From Nocardia araoensis NBRC 100135 (GTDB lineage Bacteria; Actinomycetota; Actinomycetes; Mycobacteriales; Mycobacteriaceae), in the NCBI RefSeq assembly GCF_000308435.1, contig NZ_BAFR01000003.1, positions 1-64,000 of the forward strand: a stretch of DNA of 64,000 nt, read 5' to 3'. Positions 9,150 to 18,503 of this stretch are shown here, one piece after another. Made by a program: the position numbers and the translations under genes. Under the pieces are notes generated by a model. It saw nothing but the letters and a program-made list of their open reading frames with translations. It was not told the origin of the DNA and ran no database searches. The number at the start of each line of letters is the position of its first letter. The first letter of the stretch is position 1.

Positions 9150-11094
9150 CGAGATGCTGGTAGCGGAGCGAACGAAATACGCGGCGGAGCGGTCGGCCGA
9201 TGAGTCGTCCGGCTCCGCGTCGCGGTTCGCGCGTCTGTCCAAAGCCACGTTCGTCGGTGGGATCACGCTCACCGTTGTTCTTTTCGCGGTCGGGGGCTGG
9301 CAGCGGCGGTGGATCGCCGATGATGGTCTCATCGTGTTGCGCACGGTGCGCAACCTGCTGGCGGGCAACGGCCCCGTCTTCAACGAGGGCGAGCGCGTCG
9401 AAACCAACACCAGCACCGCGTGGACCTATCTGGTCTGGTTCTTCAGCTGGCTGACCCAGGCGCGGCTCGAGTACGTGGTGCTCGGCGTCGCGCTCACGGT
9501 GTCGCTGGCCGCGGTCGTGTTCGCCATGCTCGGCTCGGCGCGCCTGTGGGGCGGGACCCGCACCGGGCTGTTGCTGCCAGCAGGCGTGCTGGTCTACATC
9601 GCGCTGCCCCCGGCCCGCGACTACGCCACCTCCGGTCTGGAAAGCGGCTTGGTGATCTGCTGGATCGGCTTGCTGTGGTGGCAGCTGCTGCGCTGGAGCC
9701 AGGCCAAGTCGGTGCGCCTGCCCGGTCTGCTCGGACTGGTCTTCCTCGCCGGTCTGGCCCCGCTGATCCGCCCCGAGATGACCCTGGTCGGCGCGCTCGC
9801 GCTGCTGATGATCTTCTGCGCGCCCATGCCCGAGAGCAGGCTGCGGCCGATCGTGCTGCGCGCGGCGATCGTCGCGGTGGCCGGGCTGGTGCCGCTGGGC
9901 TACCAGATCTGGCGGATGGGCTACTACGGCTTGCCCTACCCGAACACCGCCGTCGCGAAGGACGCGGGCGGCGCCAAGTGGGGGCAGGGTTTCACCTACC
10001 TGTGGGATCTGGTCGGTCCGTACTTCCTGTGGGCTCCGCTGCTGGTGTTGCTGATCGCCGGTGTGCTCGCCGCGCGTACGGGTGCGACCAGGACGGCGCC
10101 TGCCGATACGGAAGCGAAGCGTGGCTGGTCGATCGGCCGGATCCGAGTCTGGCTGCGCTCGCCGGGTGCGGTTGTGGCTTTGGTTCTGGTCAGCGGGTTC
10201 CTCCTGACCGTCTACGCGCTTCGGGTCGGCGGCGACTTCATGCACGGCCGAATGCTGTTGCCCCAGCTGTTCCTGTTCCTGCTCCCGGTCGCGGTCCTTC
10301 CGATCCGGGCGCCTCAGGGAGGTGTGCGCGCGGCGACCATCGCCGACTGGTCCTACGCGGCGGTCGCCGTGGCATTCGTCTGCGTCGCGGGCTGGGCGAT
10401 GTTCGCGGCGAACACCACCGCGATCAAGACCGGCACCAAGATCACCTCCACCGGCATCGTCGACGAGCGCGTCTACTACGTGCTCAACACCGGGCACGAC
10501 CACCCGATCCTGGCCGAGGACTACTTGGACTACCCGCGCATCCGCGCGATGGTCAACGACATCACCAACAGCCCGAACGGCGGTCTGCTGCTGAACTCGC
10601 CGTCGTTCATGTTCTGGTACATCGCACCGCCGCCCCAGCCGATTCCGGCCGGTGGCGCCGGGCACACGGTCTACTTCCTGAATCTCGGTATGACCAGCAT
10701 GAATGTTCCGCTGGACGTGCCCGTGATCGATCCGATGGGCCTGGCCTACCCCTTGGCCGCGCACACCGACCGGCTCACCGACGGGCGGATCGGCCACGAC
10801 AAGAGCCTTTACCCGGACTGGGTCATCGTGGACACCGGCATGGTGGACAAGAAACCGTGGATGCCCTGGTACCTGGACGAGAAATGGGTCGCGCAGGCGC
10901 GCACCGCGATGTCCTGCCCCGACACCCAGGCGCTGATGATCTCCTACCGCGATCCGCTCACCTTCGAGCGTTTCCGGCACAACCTGCGCAACGCGCTGCA
11001 CTTCGCGAAGTACCGGATCGATCGGGTGCCGAAGTACGAGATCCAGCGGTGCGGACTGGTCGATCCCTTCCCGCAGCCGGTCGCGCAGCGCTGA
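9127..11094 (+). CDS. aftB: terminal beta-1,2 arabinofuranosyltransferase AftB
   Basis: This is a GT-C membrane enzyme that caps arabinan with beta-1,2-linked arabinofuranose taken from DPA on the periplasmic side. The 655-residue protein has about ten N-terminal helices and a roughly 230-residue soluble C-terminal domain. RRWIADDGLIVLRTVRNL in the first loop carries the Asp pair typical of GT-C enzymes, and GERVETNTSTAWTYL follows, both as in Rv3805c. GTG 9127 has GGAG 6 nt upstream and overlaps ubiA by 23 nt; ATG 9154 is an alternative without a clear Shine-Dalgarno. It is the last gene of the glf operon. Confidence 0.93.
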   Translation: MSLSISPDEMLVAERTKYAAERSADESSGSASRFARLSKATFVGGITLTVVLFAVGGWQRRWIADDGLIVLRTVRNLLAGNGPVFNEGERVETNTSTAWTYLVWFFSWLTQARLEYVVLGVALTVSLAAVVFAMLGSARLWGGTRTGLLLPAGVLVYIALPPARDYATSGLESGLVICWIGLLWWQLLRWSQAKSVRLPGLLGLVFLAGLAPLIRPEMTLVGALALLMIFCAPMPESRLRPIVLRAAIVAVAGLVPLGYQIWRMGYYGLPYPNTAVAKDAGGAKWGQGFTYLWDLVGPYFLWAPLLVLLIAGVLAARTGATRTAPADTEAKRGWSIGRIRVWLRSPGAVVALVLVSGFLLTVYALRVGGDFMHGRMLLPQLFLFLLPVAVLPIRAPQGGVRAATIADWSYAAVAVAFVCVAGWAMFAANTTAIKTGTKITSTGIVDERVYYVLNTGHDHPILAEDYLDYPRIRAMVNDITNSPNGGLLLNSPSFMFWYIAPPPQPIPAGGAGHTVYFLNLGMTSMNVPLDVPVIDPMGLAYPLAAHTDRLTDGRIGHDKSLYPDWVIVDTGMVDKKPWMPWYLDEKWVAQARTAMSCPDTQALMISYRDPLTFERFRHNLRNALHFAKYRIDRVPKYEIQRCGLVDPFPQPVAQR

Positions 11095-11157
11095 CCCCCA
11101 TGAGTCACACTGGACCCACCGGGCACGGTAGGCCCAGTGGCCCCATTTTTCGAGGTA

Positions 11158-11190
11158 GATAAAGTGGCGTACGCCGCTTTATCTCTTTTT
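11158..11190 (+). terminator. intrinsic terminator after aftB
   Basis: GATAAAGTGGCG (11158-11169) pairs with CGCCGCTTTATC (11172-11183) with one G-U pair, and a T-rich tract TCTTTTT follows (to 11190). It is one of the most canonical intrinsic terminators in this GC-rich window and marks the end of the glf-aftB transcript. Confidence 0.8.
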
Positions 11191-11323
11191 GGTAACGCTG
11201 CCGTGTCGATACCGATATACGCTACGACCGTATGCCCGGCCTGGCGTCCACCGGTTGTGGGCAATGGCGGGTTACCGTGTGGACGGCTTGCCGCTGTCGC
11301 TGTGAAACGAAAGGTTGAAACTG

Positions 11324-12391
11324 ATGCGAGGCGTGATCGGGCGTCGTCTTAATTCTCGAAGAGCAGGTTCCTGGCTCAAGCGGTCCATGCTGGTATCGCT
11401 GGCCGTTCTGCTACCGCTCGGGGTGTCGGTGGCAGGCCCTGCCGCCCCGGCGTCCGCCGCGTTCAATCCGGATGGCATGGACTTCTGGGTCGACTCCGAA
11501 ATGGGGCCGATCAAGTCGCGCATCTTCCGCGCCGCCGACGGCAACACCGGCCGCGTGGTGTACGCGCTGGACGGCATGCGGGCGCGCAACGATCTGAGTG
11601 GCTGGGAGATCGACACCGAGGTCGCGCGCGAGCTGACCAAGTGGAACATCAACGTGGTCATGCCGGTCGGCGGCCAGTCCAGCTTCTACGCCGACTGGAA
11701 CGGTCCGAGCGACTTCTTCGGTCTCGGCAGCGCGGGCTCGTCCTCCACCGGTTCGGCGAACTCCGGCTCCGGTCTGCTGACCGGTTCCGCGGGCGGGCCG
11801 GGCAAGACCACCACCTACAAGTGGGAAACCTTCCTCACCAACAACCTTCGCTGGGCGCTGCGCGACCGCCTCGGGTTCAACCCGAACGGCAACGGCGTCT
11901 TCGGCCTGTCCATGGGTGGCAGCGCCGCGCTCACCTTGGCGGCCTACCACCCCGATCAGTTCCGGTACGCCGGTTCGTACTCCGGGTACCTGAACATCTC
12001 CGCGCCCGGCATGCGTGAGGCGCTTCGCGTGGCGATGCTGGACGCGGGCGGCTACAACATCGACGCGATGGCGCCGCCGTGGGGCCCGCAGTGGCTGCGG
12101 ATGGACCCGTTCGTGTTCGCGCCGCGCCTGAAGGCGAACAACACCCGCCTGTGGGTCTCCGCCGGCAGCGGTCTGCCGAGCGGTGCGGACGGCATCAGCT
12201 TCAACACGCTCAATGCGATGGGTCTGGAAACGCTGGCCCTGGCCAATACCCGCGCGTTCCAGGTCCGCATGCTCACTTTGGGCGCGAACAACGTCACCTA
12301 TGACTTCCCAGCCGTGGGTGTGCACAACTGGAACTACTGGGCCGACGAGGTCTACCGGATGATCCCGGATCTGTCCGCGAACATCGGGTAG
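11324..12391 (+). CDS. antigen-85-type mycolyltransferase (copy 1)
   Basis: This is a secreted alpha/beta-hydrolase, 355 residues before processing, that transfers mycolates between trehalose monomycolate and arabinogalactan or trehalose in the cell wall. A basic N-terminus and hydrophobic core lead to the cleavage region ASA-AF. The nucleophile Ser196 lies in FGLSMGGS, a Glu in MGLETLAL and His in VHNWNYW complete the triad. A Gly/Ser-rich insert (about residues 131-155) is absent from copies 3 and 4. ATG 11324 is preferred over TTG 11315, which leaves no room for the AAAGG ribosome site. Confidence 0.92.
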   Translation: MRGVIGRRLNSRRAGSWLKRSMLVSLAVLLPLGVSVAGPAAPASAAFNPDGMDFWVDSEMGPIKSRIFRAADGNTGRVVYALDGMRARNDLSGWEIDTEVARELTKWNINVVMPVGGQSSFYADWNGPSDFFGLGSAGSSSTGSANSGSGLLTGSAGGPGKTTTYKWETFLTNNLRWALRDRLGFNPNGNGVFGLSMGGSAALTLAAYHPDQFRYAGSYSGYLNISAPGMREALRVAMLDAGGYNIDAMAPPWGPQWLRMDPFVFAPRLKANNTRLWVSAGSGLPSGADGISFNTLNAMGLETLALANTRAFQVRMLTLGANNVTYDFPAVGVHNWNYWADEVYRMIPDLSANIG

Positions 12392-12409
12392 TAGCCCGGC
12401 CATAGCGAG

Positions 12410-12446
12410 AAAGGCCGCTTCGCGCCACCGGCGCGGAGCGGCCTTT
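12410..12446 (+). terminator. hairpin after mycolyltransferase copy 1
   Basis: AAAGGCCGC (12410-12418) pairs with GCGGCCTTT (12438-12446), and the inner GCGCC/GGCGC extends the stem. No long T tract follows, as is usual in GC-rich actinomycetes. Confidence 0.65.
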
Positions 12447-12693
12447 CGGCGTTTACCGGGTCGTCCACGGGTACTTCGGCAACGAATATGAAGAGAAAAG
12501 GCTTCGGTAGTTGTGGTTTGGATCACGATCCAGCAACATGAAGGCATTCGTTGTCAATTGATACCCGTACAACATGCGCCAAGGTCGACTCGCCTGTTTC
12601 TTGGTAGGCGTGGCGTCTTGGCGCCCGATGAGCCACCGGTTGAGATTGCTAAAAGTTTGCCAAGCCGGGCCATCCGAGGGAAAGGTCGATGTG

Positions 12694-13755
12694 ATGCGTA
12701 GTGCGCGCGGGAAGCGCTGTCCCCAGGGGTCCCGAACAGCCCGATCGTGGTTGCGGCGGTCCGCCCTCGGCATCGCCGCGGCGATGCTGCTGCCGCTCGG
12801 GGCGACCATCACGGGCACGGGCGCCACGGCATCGGCCGCGTTCGACCCCGCGGCGTTCGATTTCTGGGTCGATTCCGGGATGGGTCCGATCAAGACCCGC
12901 ATCCTGCGCGCCGCGGACGGCAACACCAACCGCGTCGCCTACGTGCTGGACGGCATGCGGGCGCCGGAGACACTGAACGGCTGGGAGATCGAGACCAACA
13001 TCCCGCAGGTCCTGGCGAGCCAGAACATCAACGTGGTCATGCCGGTCGGCGGCATGTCGAGTTTCTACGCCGACTGGATCGCGCCGAGCGAGTTCTTCGG
13101 CGTCCCGGCCGGCGCGGGCTCCAGCACCGGTTCCGGCGGGTTGGACGGATTCGCGGGCGGGCCGGGTAAGAGCTACCGGTATCAGTGGGAGACCTTCCTG
13201 ACCAACAACCTGCGCTGGGCGCTGCGCGACCGCCTCGGGTTCAACCCCAACCGCAACGGCGCCTTCGGCCTGTCGATGGGCGGCAGCGCTGCGCTGACCC
13301 TGGCGGCATACCACCCGGACCAGTTCAGCTTCGCGGGCTCGTTCTCCGGCTACCTGAACAACTCGGCGCCGGGTATGCGCGAGGCGATCCGCGCGGCCAT
13401 GCTCGACGCGGGCGGCTACAACGTCGACGCGATGGCCCCGCCGTGGAGCCCGCAGTGGCTCCGGATGGACCCGTTCGTCTTCGCACCCAATCTCATCCGC
13501 AACGGCACCCGCTTGTGGATCGCGGCGGCCAGCGGTCTGCCCACGGCCGGCGACCCGCCCAGCTTCGGCACCCTCAACGGCATGGGGCTGGAGAGCCTGG
13601 CGCTGGCGAACACCCGCGCTTTCCAGGTCCGGATGGCGACCCTGGGCGGCGGCAACGCCGTCTACTCCTTCCCGCCGTTCGGTATCCATGCCTGGAACAA
13701 CTGGGCCGACGAGGCGATGCGAATGATCCCGGATATGTCGGCGAACATCGGCTGA
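12694..13755 (+). CDS. antigen-85-type mycolyltransferase (copy 2)
   Basis: This is a 353-residue secreted mycolyltransferase, the closest relative of copy 1 in the window, sharing the insert, the YRYQWETFLTNNLRWALRD-like segment and the C-terminus MSANIG. The signal sequence has RRSALGIAAAMLLPLG and cleavage near ASAAF. Ser194 lies in FGLSMGGS; Glu in MGLESLAL and His in IHAWNNW complete the catalytic set. The frame extends 40 codons upstream, but ATG 12694 is preceded by GAGGGAAAGG at good spacing and gives a proper signal peptide. Copies 1 and 2 look like a recent tandem duplication. Confidence 0.9.
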   Translation: MRSARGKRCPQGSRTARSWLRRSALGIAAAMLLPLGATITGTGATASAAFDPAAFDFWVDSGMGPIKTRILRAADGNTNRVAYVLDGMRAPETLNGWEIETNIPQVLASQNINVVMPVGGMSSFYADWIAPSEFFGVPAGAGSSTGSGGLDGFAGGPGKSYRYQWETFLTNNLRWALRDRLGFNPNRNGAFGLSMGGSAALTLAAYHPDQFSFAGSFSGYLNNSAPGMREAIRAAMLDAGGYNVDAMAPPWSPQWLRMDPFVFAPNLIRNGTRLWIAAASGLPTAGDPPSFGTLNGMGLESLALANTRAFQVRMATLGGGNAVYSFPPFGIHAWNNWADEAMRMIPDMSANIG

Positions 13756-13762
13756 ATTTTTT

Positions 13763-13879
13763 GGCGGCGCCTGCGGCGCCGCGTGTTCGCGGCCCCTTCA
13801 TGGCTCGCGTTCCAGCGGTCGAGACTCGCGCCTGCGGCGCATGCGCTTCGACCGCTGGAACGCGAGCCGGGCCGCGAAC
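13763..13879. repeat. large interrupted palindrome, extragenic repeat copy 1
   Basis: Just after copy 2, the short hairpin GGCGGCGCC-TGC-GGCGCCGCG (13763-13783) is followed by a big inverted repeat. The 21-bp arm 13802-13822 pairs perfectly with 13848-13868, and outside it the 11-bp arm GTTCGCGGCCC (13785-13795) pairs with GGGCCGCGAAC (13869-13879), separated by a 6-nt bulge. Positions 13763-13808 recur in inverse orientation at 17864-17908. It may end transcription; an extragenic repeat element is the best description. Confidence 0.8.
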
Positions 13880-14646
13880 GATGCTCGTAAGACTCGCACC
13901 CGGGCGGGTTCTGTGGGTGGGGATCTTGCGTTTTGTGGTGTGGGGGTGGTCGGCGGGCGAATTTGTTTGCGTTTGCGTAGTTGTGGTGCTGACCGGCAGG
14001 GCGTGGCTGGCGGTGCCCCTAACTTGCCTGGCGGTGCCCCTAAGTAGTGGGGGGGAGGGAGCCAGGGAGTTGGGATAGGGGCAGTAGGGGTATGCGGGGT
14101 GGGGTTGTGGGGGCGTGGAGCTCGGCTCGTCAATTTGCTGATTGATCGCTGTTGTGCTGTCGTCAGTGCTCAGAGCTGTTTGCTCGAGATATTCGCGCTG
14201 CTATCACGGCGGATCTCGGCTTCGATCACGGTGGGGTCACGGGGCTGATGGGGTGCCGTCGTGTCGGGCGGGTGCTCGGCAGGCGTGTGTGGAGGACGTC
14301 CCGGCTGTCGGGATTGCGAAGATCTCGGGCCGGTGACAGTTCCCGCCAGAGGTGCAAATATCTTGCGTTCCAACACGACATCACCGCGAGAACGCGATAA
14401 GGTCACCGCACCATTACCTTGCGCGAACGGATGGATTTCGGCAGTGGGAAAGACCCGGATCTTGCTAAAGCGAGGGGCGTCGAATATCGTCCAGCGAGCG
14501 CAAGTGTGACCAGATCGTTGTAGCGCCGTCATGGGGATCGGATTGTCGGGACCATGTCCGTGACGAGCGTCTCGTTGGCAACACGGGTGCCGCTTCGCCC
14601 CTCGGGCGGCGAGTGGCACCACAACAGCAGAAAGAGAGCAGGATTC
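13880..14646. other. gene-free stretch with G-rich tract and direct repeat
   Basis: I see no convincing gene in these 767 bases. The stretch has a 16-bp direct repeat, CTGGCGGTGCCCCTAA, at 14007-14022 and 14028-14043 (period 21 bp). A strongly G-biased tract follows at about 14047-14125 with at least six runs of three or more G, a candidate G-quadruplex region. From about 14130 the composition is ordinary. Promoter signals for the next mycolyltransferase presumably lie in the last 150 bases but I cannot place them. Confidence 0.5.
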
Positions 14647-15687
14647 ATGCGTTTCGGCAGGGCCGCCGCGCCGAAGAGAACACAGTCGGGACGGCGAGGC
14701 GCACCTCGCGGTTGGCGTAATCGAATTCTGGCCGTCGGAGCCGCCGCGCTGGCGCTACCGATCGCCGCGGGTCTGGCGACCCCGACTCTCGCCGCCGCGG
14801 CGCCGTCGGCGCACGCGCCGGTGTTGCGGTCGCCCGCGGGTGGCTACGAGGACCTGATGGTTCCCTCCAGCATGGGCCCGATCAAGGTCCAGGTGCAGTG
14901 GGCCTCGCGCGGCGGCAACGCGGCGCTGTACCTGCTCGACGGCCTGCGCGCGCGCGACGACCGCAACGCCTGGTCGTTCGAGACCAACGCGATGCAGCAG
15001 TTCGCCAACGACAACATCTCCCTGGTGATGCCGGTCGGCGGCCAGTCCAGCTTCTACACCGACTGGTACGCGCCGTCGAACACCAACGGCCAGAAGACCA
15101 CCTACAAGTGGGAGACCTTCCTCACCAAGGAACTGCCCGCCTTCCTGGAGGGCTACGGCGTCTCGCGCACCAACAACGCGGTCGTCGGCCTGTCCATGGG
15201 CGGTAGCGCGGCGCTGGCTCTCGCGGCCTACCACCGCGACCAGTTCAAGTTCGCCGCCTCCTACTCGGGCTACCTGAACATCTCCGCGCCGGGTATGCGT
15301 GAGGCGATCCGCATCGCGATGCTGGACGCGGGCCGCTACAACGTCGACGCGATGGCCGCGCCGTGGAGCTCGCAGTGGCTGCGGATGGACCCGTTCGTCT
15401 TCGCGCCGCAGCTGCGCGGCCTGCCGATGTACATCTCGGCCGCCAGCGGTCTGCCGGGTCAGTTCGACCAGCCGAACTCGGCGGTCGGCGTGTTCAACAC
15501 CGGCAACGGGATGGCGCTGGAAGCCCTCTCGCTGGTGAACACCCGCGCGTTCCAGGCTCGCCTGAACTCGCTCGGCATCCCCGCCCGGTACGACTTCCCG
15601 GCCGCGGGCACCCACTCCTGGAAGTACTGGGAGGGCGAGCTGTTCGCCTCGCGCAACATGATCCTGGACGCCACCGGCTCCTGGTGA
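14647..15687 (+). CDS. antigen-85-type mycolyltransferase (copy 3)
   Basis: This is a 346-residue secreted mycolyltransferase. A long basic N-region (RFGRAAAPKRTQSGRRGAPR) and hydrophobic core precede an Ala-rich cleavage region near LAAAAPSA. It has the compact Ag85 fold without the Gly/Ser insert of copies 1 and 2. Ser183 lies in VGLSMGGS, Glu in MALEALSL and His in THSWKYW. The His context (THSW-YW) equals that of M. tuberculosis FbpA, so it may be the housekeeping enzyme. ATG 14647 gives a normal signal peptide and has AGAAAGAGCAGG upstream. Confidence 0.9.
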   Translation: MRFGRAAAPKRTQSGRRGAPRGWRNRILAVGAAALALPIAAGLATPTLAAAAPSAHAPVLRSPAGGYEDLMVPSSMGPIKVQVQWASRGGNAALYLLDGLRARDDRNAWSFETNAMQQFANDNISLVMPVGGQSSFYTDWYAPSNTNGQKTTYKWETFLTKELPAFLEGYGVSRTNNAVVGLSMGGSAALALAAYHRDQFKFAASYSGYLNISAPGMREAIRIAMLDAGRYNVDAMAAPWSSQWLRMDPFVFAPQLRGLPMYISAASGLPGQFDQPNSAVGVFNTGNGMALEALSLVNTRAFQARLNSLGIPARYDFPAAGTHSWKYWEGELFASRNMILDATGSW

Positions 15688-15705
15688 TCTGATCCACCTC
15701 GTCGC

Positions 15706-15738
15706 ATTCAGGCCGCACCGTTTCGGTGCGGCCTGAAT
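15706..15738 (+). terminator. perfect 15-bp hairpin after copy 3
   Basis: ATTCAGGCCGCACCG (15706-15720) pairs perfectly with 15724-15738 across a TTT loop. No T tract follows. It probably separates copies 3 and 4 into different transcripts. Confidence 0.75.
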
Positions 15739-15837
15739 TGCGTTCGGGGGCAGCCACGATCGCGCGGCAGCGAACATAGTTTGCTGTGCAGCGCGTGTCT
15801 CCCGTAAACGTCGCTATAACGGGAGTACAAAGCTTTT

Positions 15838-17709
15838 GTGGCAGGGATTACGCGCGGTAGCTGTGGCACACGCGGGCGTCTCGTCGCTCGTACGGCACGC
15901 GAGCGGCTCATGCTGCTCGCCACCGCGATGGTGGTCCCGCTGGCCGCGAGCGTGTCCGTCGAGGCACCCGCCGTCGCCGAGCCGACGGCGGCCGTGGCCG
16001 CGCCCGCGCTGGAGAAGGTTCAGTGGCTCAGTGACCGTCGCGTCGCCCTGTGGGTGACCTCGCCGTCCATGGGAGTGCCGATCCAGGTCCAGCTGCTGCT
16101 GGCTCGGGACTGGAACGCCCATCCTGAGGCCAGGTTCCCGGTCTTGTTCCTGCTCGACGGTCTGCGCGCCACCGAGGACGAGAGCGGGTGGACCAAAGAG
16201 GCGGGCGCGGTCGATTTCTTCGCCGACAAGAACGTCACCGTGGTGCTGCCGGTGGGCGGGCAGTCGAGCTTCTACGCCGACTGGCTCCAGCCGGACAACG
16301 GCCGCACCTACAAATGGGAGACCTTTCTCACGAAAGAGCTCCCGCCGCTGCTGGAGAGTCATTGGCGGGCGACGCCGGTGCGGGGTGTGGAAGGCCTCTC
16401 GATGGGCGGTACGGCCGCGATGTTCCTCGCCGCCCGCAATCCGGGTTTCGTGCGGCACGCAGCGTCGTACTCCGGGTTCCTGACCACGACGACGTTGGGC
16501 ATGCCGCAGGCCATCGAGGTCGCCATGCGCGACGCGGGCGGCTTCGACTCCGCCGCAATGTGGGGCCCGCAGACGGGCCCGGAGTGGGAGGCGCACGACC
16601 CATACGTGCTGGCCGACAAGCTGCGGGGAGTCAGCCTCTACGTCTCCAGCGGCAGCGGCGCGATCGGTCCCTATGACCATGCCCTCGGCATCCCGGGTGT
16701 GAGCACCAACATCGCGGGCATGGGGTTGGAGATCCTCTCCCGGCTCACCTCGCAGAACTTCGTGACCAAGCTGTCCAAGCTGGCCATCCCGGCGCAGGTG
16801 AACTATCGCCCTTCCGGCACCCATTCCTGGCCGTACTGGGACTTCGAGATGCGCCAGTCCTGGAACCAGGCCGCGTCCGCGCTCGGCGTCGATCAGGGCA
16901 AGCCCGCCTGTCAGCCGGGCGGCGCGATCGGCCCGGTAGCGACCGCGGCCGGCTGGCTCGGCGACTGCCTCACCGGGGAGTACGCCGTAGCAGGGGGCAC
17001 CGCGCAGGACTTCAAGGGCGGCCGGGTGTTCTTCACCTCGGACAACGGCGCGTTCCCGGTGGGGGGTGTCTTCGGTTCCGGGTACCAGGCGGCGGGCGGA
17101 CCTACCGGGCCGCTCGGATTGCCGACCGGCGAGGAACGCGCGCTGGAGGACGGCCGCGGCCGGTTCCAGTCCTTCCAGAACGGCTCGCTGTACTGGACCC
17201 CGCAGACCGGCGCTCAGATGGTTCGCGGCGCGATCCTGGACGAGTGGGGCAAGCAGGGGTTCGAGCGCGGCCCCGCGGGCTACCCGATCGCGCCGGAGGC
17301 CAAGACGCCGAGCCGTGACGGCGCCGTGCAGGCGTTCGAGAACGGTCCGTTCTACTACAGCCAGGCCACCGGCGTGCATCGCGTCCAGGGCTTGATCCTC
17401 GGCAAGTACGCCCAACTGGGCTTCGAGAACAGCCCGCTCGGCTTCCCGGTCGCCGAGGAGCAGGCGGCGAAGGACGCGGGCCGCTTCAGCCGATTCGAAG
17501 GCGGGAATATCTATTGGAGCCCGGTATCCGGCGCCTGGGCCGTCCGCAACGGCCCGATCCTGGATGCCTGGCGCGACACCGGCTACGAGAACGGCAAACT
17601 CGGCTACCCGACCGGCGACGAGTTCCCAATCTCGGACGGCGTGCAACAGAACTTCCAGGGCGGCTTCATCACGCTGCGCGACGGCAAAACGGAAGTGCAC
17701 GCGCTCTGA
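15838..17709 (+). CDS. mycolyltransferase with C-terminal LGFP repeats (copy 4)
   Basis: This is a 623-residue secreted protein. A signal peptide is followed by an Ag85 catalytic domain (about 60-340; Ser188 in EGLSMGGT, Glu in MGLEILSR, His in THSWPYW). A C-terminal region (about 390-610) holds LGFP repeats: GPLGLPTGEE, GPAGYPIAPE, SPLGFPVAEE and GKLGYPTGDE. LGFP modules are thought to anchor proteins to the arabinogalactan-peptidoglycan layer, as in corynebacterial Cop1/PS1-type mycolyltransferases. So this copy may be wall-bound whereas copies 1-3 are free. GTG 15838 has GGGAG 14 nt upstream; a later start is possible. Confidence 0.9.
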   Translation: MAGITRGSCGTRGRLVARTARERLMLLATAMVVPLAASVSVEAPAVAEPTAAVAAPALEKVQWLSDRRVALWVTSPSMGVPIQVQLLLARDWNAHPEARFPVLFLLDGLRATEDESGWTKEAGAVDFFADKNVTVVLPVGGQSSFYADWLQPDNGRTYKWETFLTKELPPLLESHWRATPVRGVEGLSMGGTAAMFLAARNPGFVRHAASYSGFLTTTTLGMPQAIEVAMRDAGGFDSAAMWGPQTGPEWEAHDPYVLADKLRGVSLYVSSGSGAIGPYDHALGIPGVSTNIAGMGLEILSRLTSQNFVTKLSKLAIPAQVNYRPSGTHSWPYWDFEMRQSWNQAASALGVDQGKPACQPGGAIGPVATAAGWLGDCLTGEYAVAGGTAQDFKGGRVFFTSDNGAFPVGGVFGSGYQAAGGPTGPLGLPTGEERALEDGRGRFQSFQNGSLYWTPQTGAQMVRGAILDEWGKQGFERGPAGYPIAPEAKTPSRDGAVQAFENGPFYYSQATGVHRVQGLILGKYAQLGFENSPLGFPVAEEQAAKDAGRFSRFEGGNIYWSPVSGAWAVRNGPILDAWRDTGYENGKLGYPTGDEFPISDGVQQNFQGGFITLRDGKTEVHAL

Positions 17710-17863
17710 GCATGACCGTCGCCCATCCGGGCCAGGTGAAGTCGTGCATATCGGCCCAGACCCAGCGCCTGGAGGCGTGCATCTGATCGTGAGATGAAGC
17801 GGATACGAGCACGTGGGCCCAACTCCCGGTTTCGAGCGAAGCGAGACCGAGCATGCTCTGTTC

Positions 17864-17908
17864 GCGAGCCATAAGGGGGCCGCGAACACGCAGCGCCGCA
17901 GGCGCTGC
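17864..17908. repeat. extragenic repeat copy 2 (inverse orientation)
   Basis: These bases, read on the minus strand, match 13763-13808 almost throughout: a GC hairpin core, then GTGTTCGCGGCCCC and TGGCTCGC. Like copy 1 this copy lies downstream of a mycolyltransferase gene, but inverted relative to it. Outside the shared block the two copies diverge; this one has its own hairpin-like TTCGAGCGAAGCGAGACCGA (17831-17850). Confidence 0.75.
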
Positions 17909-17975
17909 AAATCGGACCCAGCTAGCCTGGTGGGCGACCCGACCCCGCTCAGTGACAGATCGAGGACAAGAATTC

Positions 17976-18503
17976 ATGCAACGGACCCGTGGAAAGGTAT
18001 TCGGCGTGGTTGTGGCGATTGCCGCGACCGGCCTGCTCGCCGCTTGCGGCGACAACGATTCGACCGCGACGAGCACGCCATCGTCTACCCGCACCACGAC
18101 GGCGGCGGCTGCCAGCACCTCGCCGGTTGCCTCGACACCCGCCGACACCGGGCAGCCCGCTCCCGCGCCGGAGCAGCCCACGACGACGGCGGCGCCCGAG
18201 CGTCCGCAGCCGGTGCCGACCGAATCCGTCCCGCCCGCGGACACCTCGAAGCTCACCGACAAGGACAAGAAGTTCCTGGATGAGCTGGCCAAGCAGGGTG
18301 TCACCCCGTCGAGCCCGGACATCGCGCTGAGCATCGGCGCGTACGTCTGCCAGGGCACGGCCGCTGGCGCGTCCGACCAGGATCTGATGACCTTCGTCAA
18401 CGCCATGGCAGGTTCCGATCCGTCCTTCGACCCGGCGAAGATGCCGGTGGAGAAGGCCGGACAGATCTACATCTCCACCGCTCGCGCCACGTACTGCCAG
18501 TGA
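17976..18503 (+). CDS. DUF732-type lipoprotein
   Basis: This is a 175-residue lipoprotein. The signal peptide ends in the lipobox LLAAC, so Cys would be lipidated. A Thr/Ser/Pro/Ala-rich linker (about 28-80) leads to a small folded domain with [20 protein letters not shown] and two Cys (YVCQG and TYCQ) that probably form a disulfide, as in the actinobacterial DUF732 family. ATG 17976 has GAGGA 9 nt upstream. The stop overlaps the culp6 start (GTGA), so the two are likely made together in the mycolate cluster. Its function is unknown. Confidence 0.8.
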   Translation: MQRTRGKVFGVVVAIAATGLLAACGDNDSTATSTPSSTRTTTAAAASTSPVASTPADTGQPAPAPEQPTTTAAPERPQPVPTESVPPADTSKLTDKDKKFLDELAKQGVTPSSPDIALSIGAYVCQGTAAGASDQDLMTFVNAMAGSDPSFDPAKMPVEKAGQIYISTARATYCQ

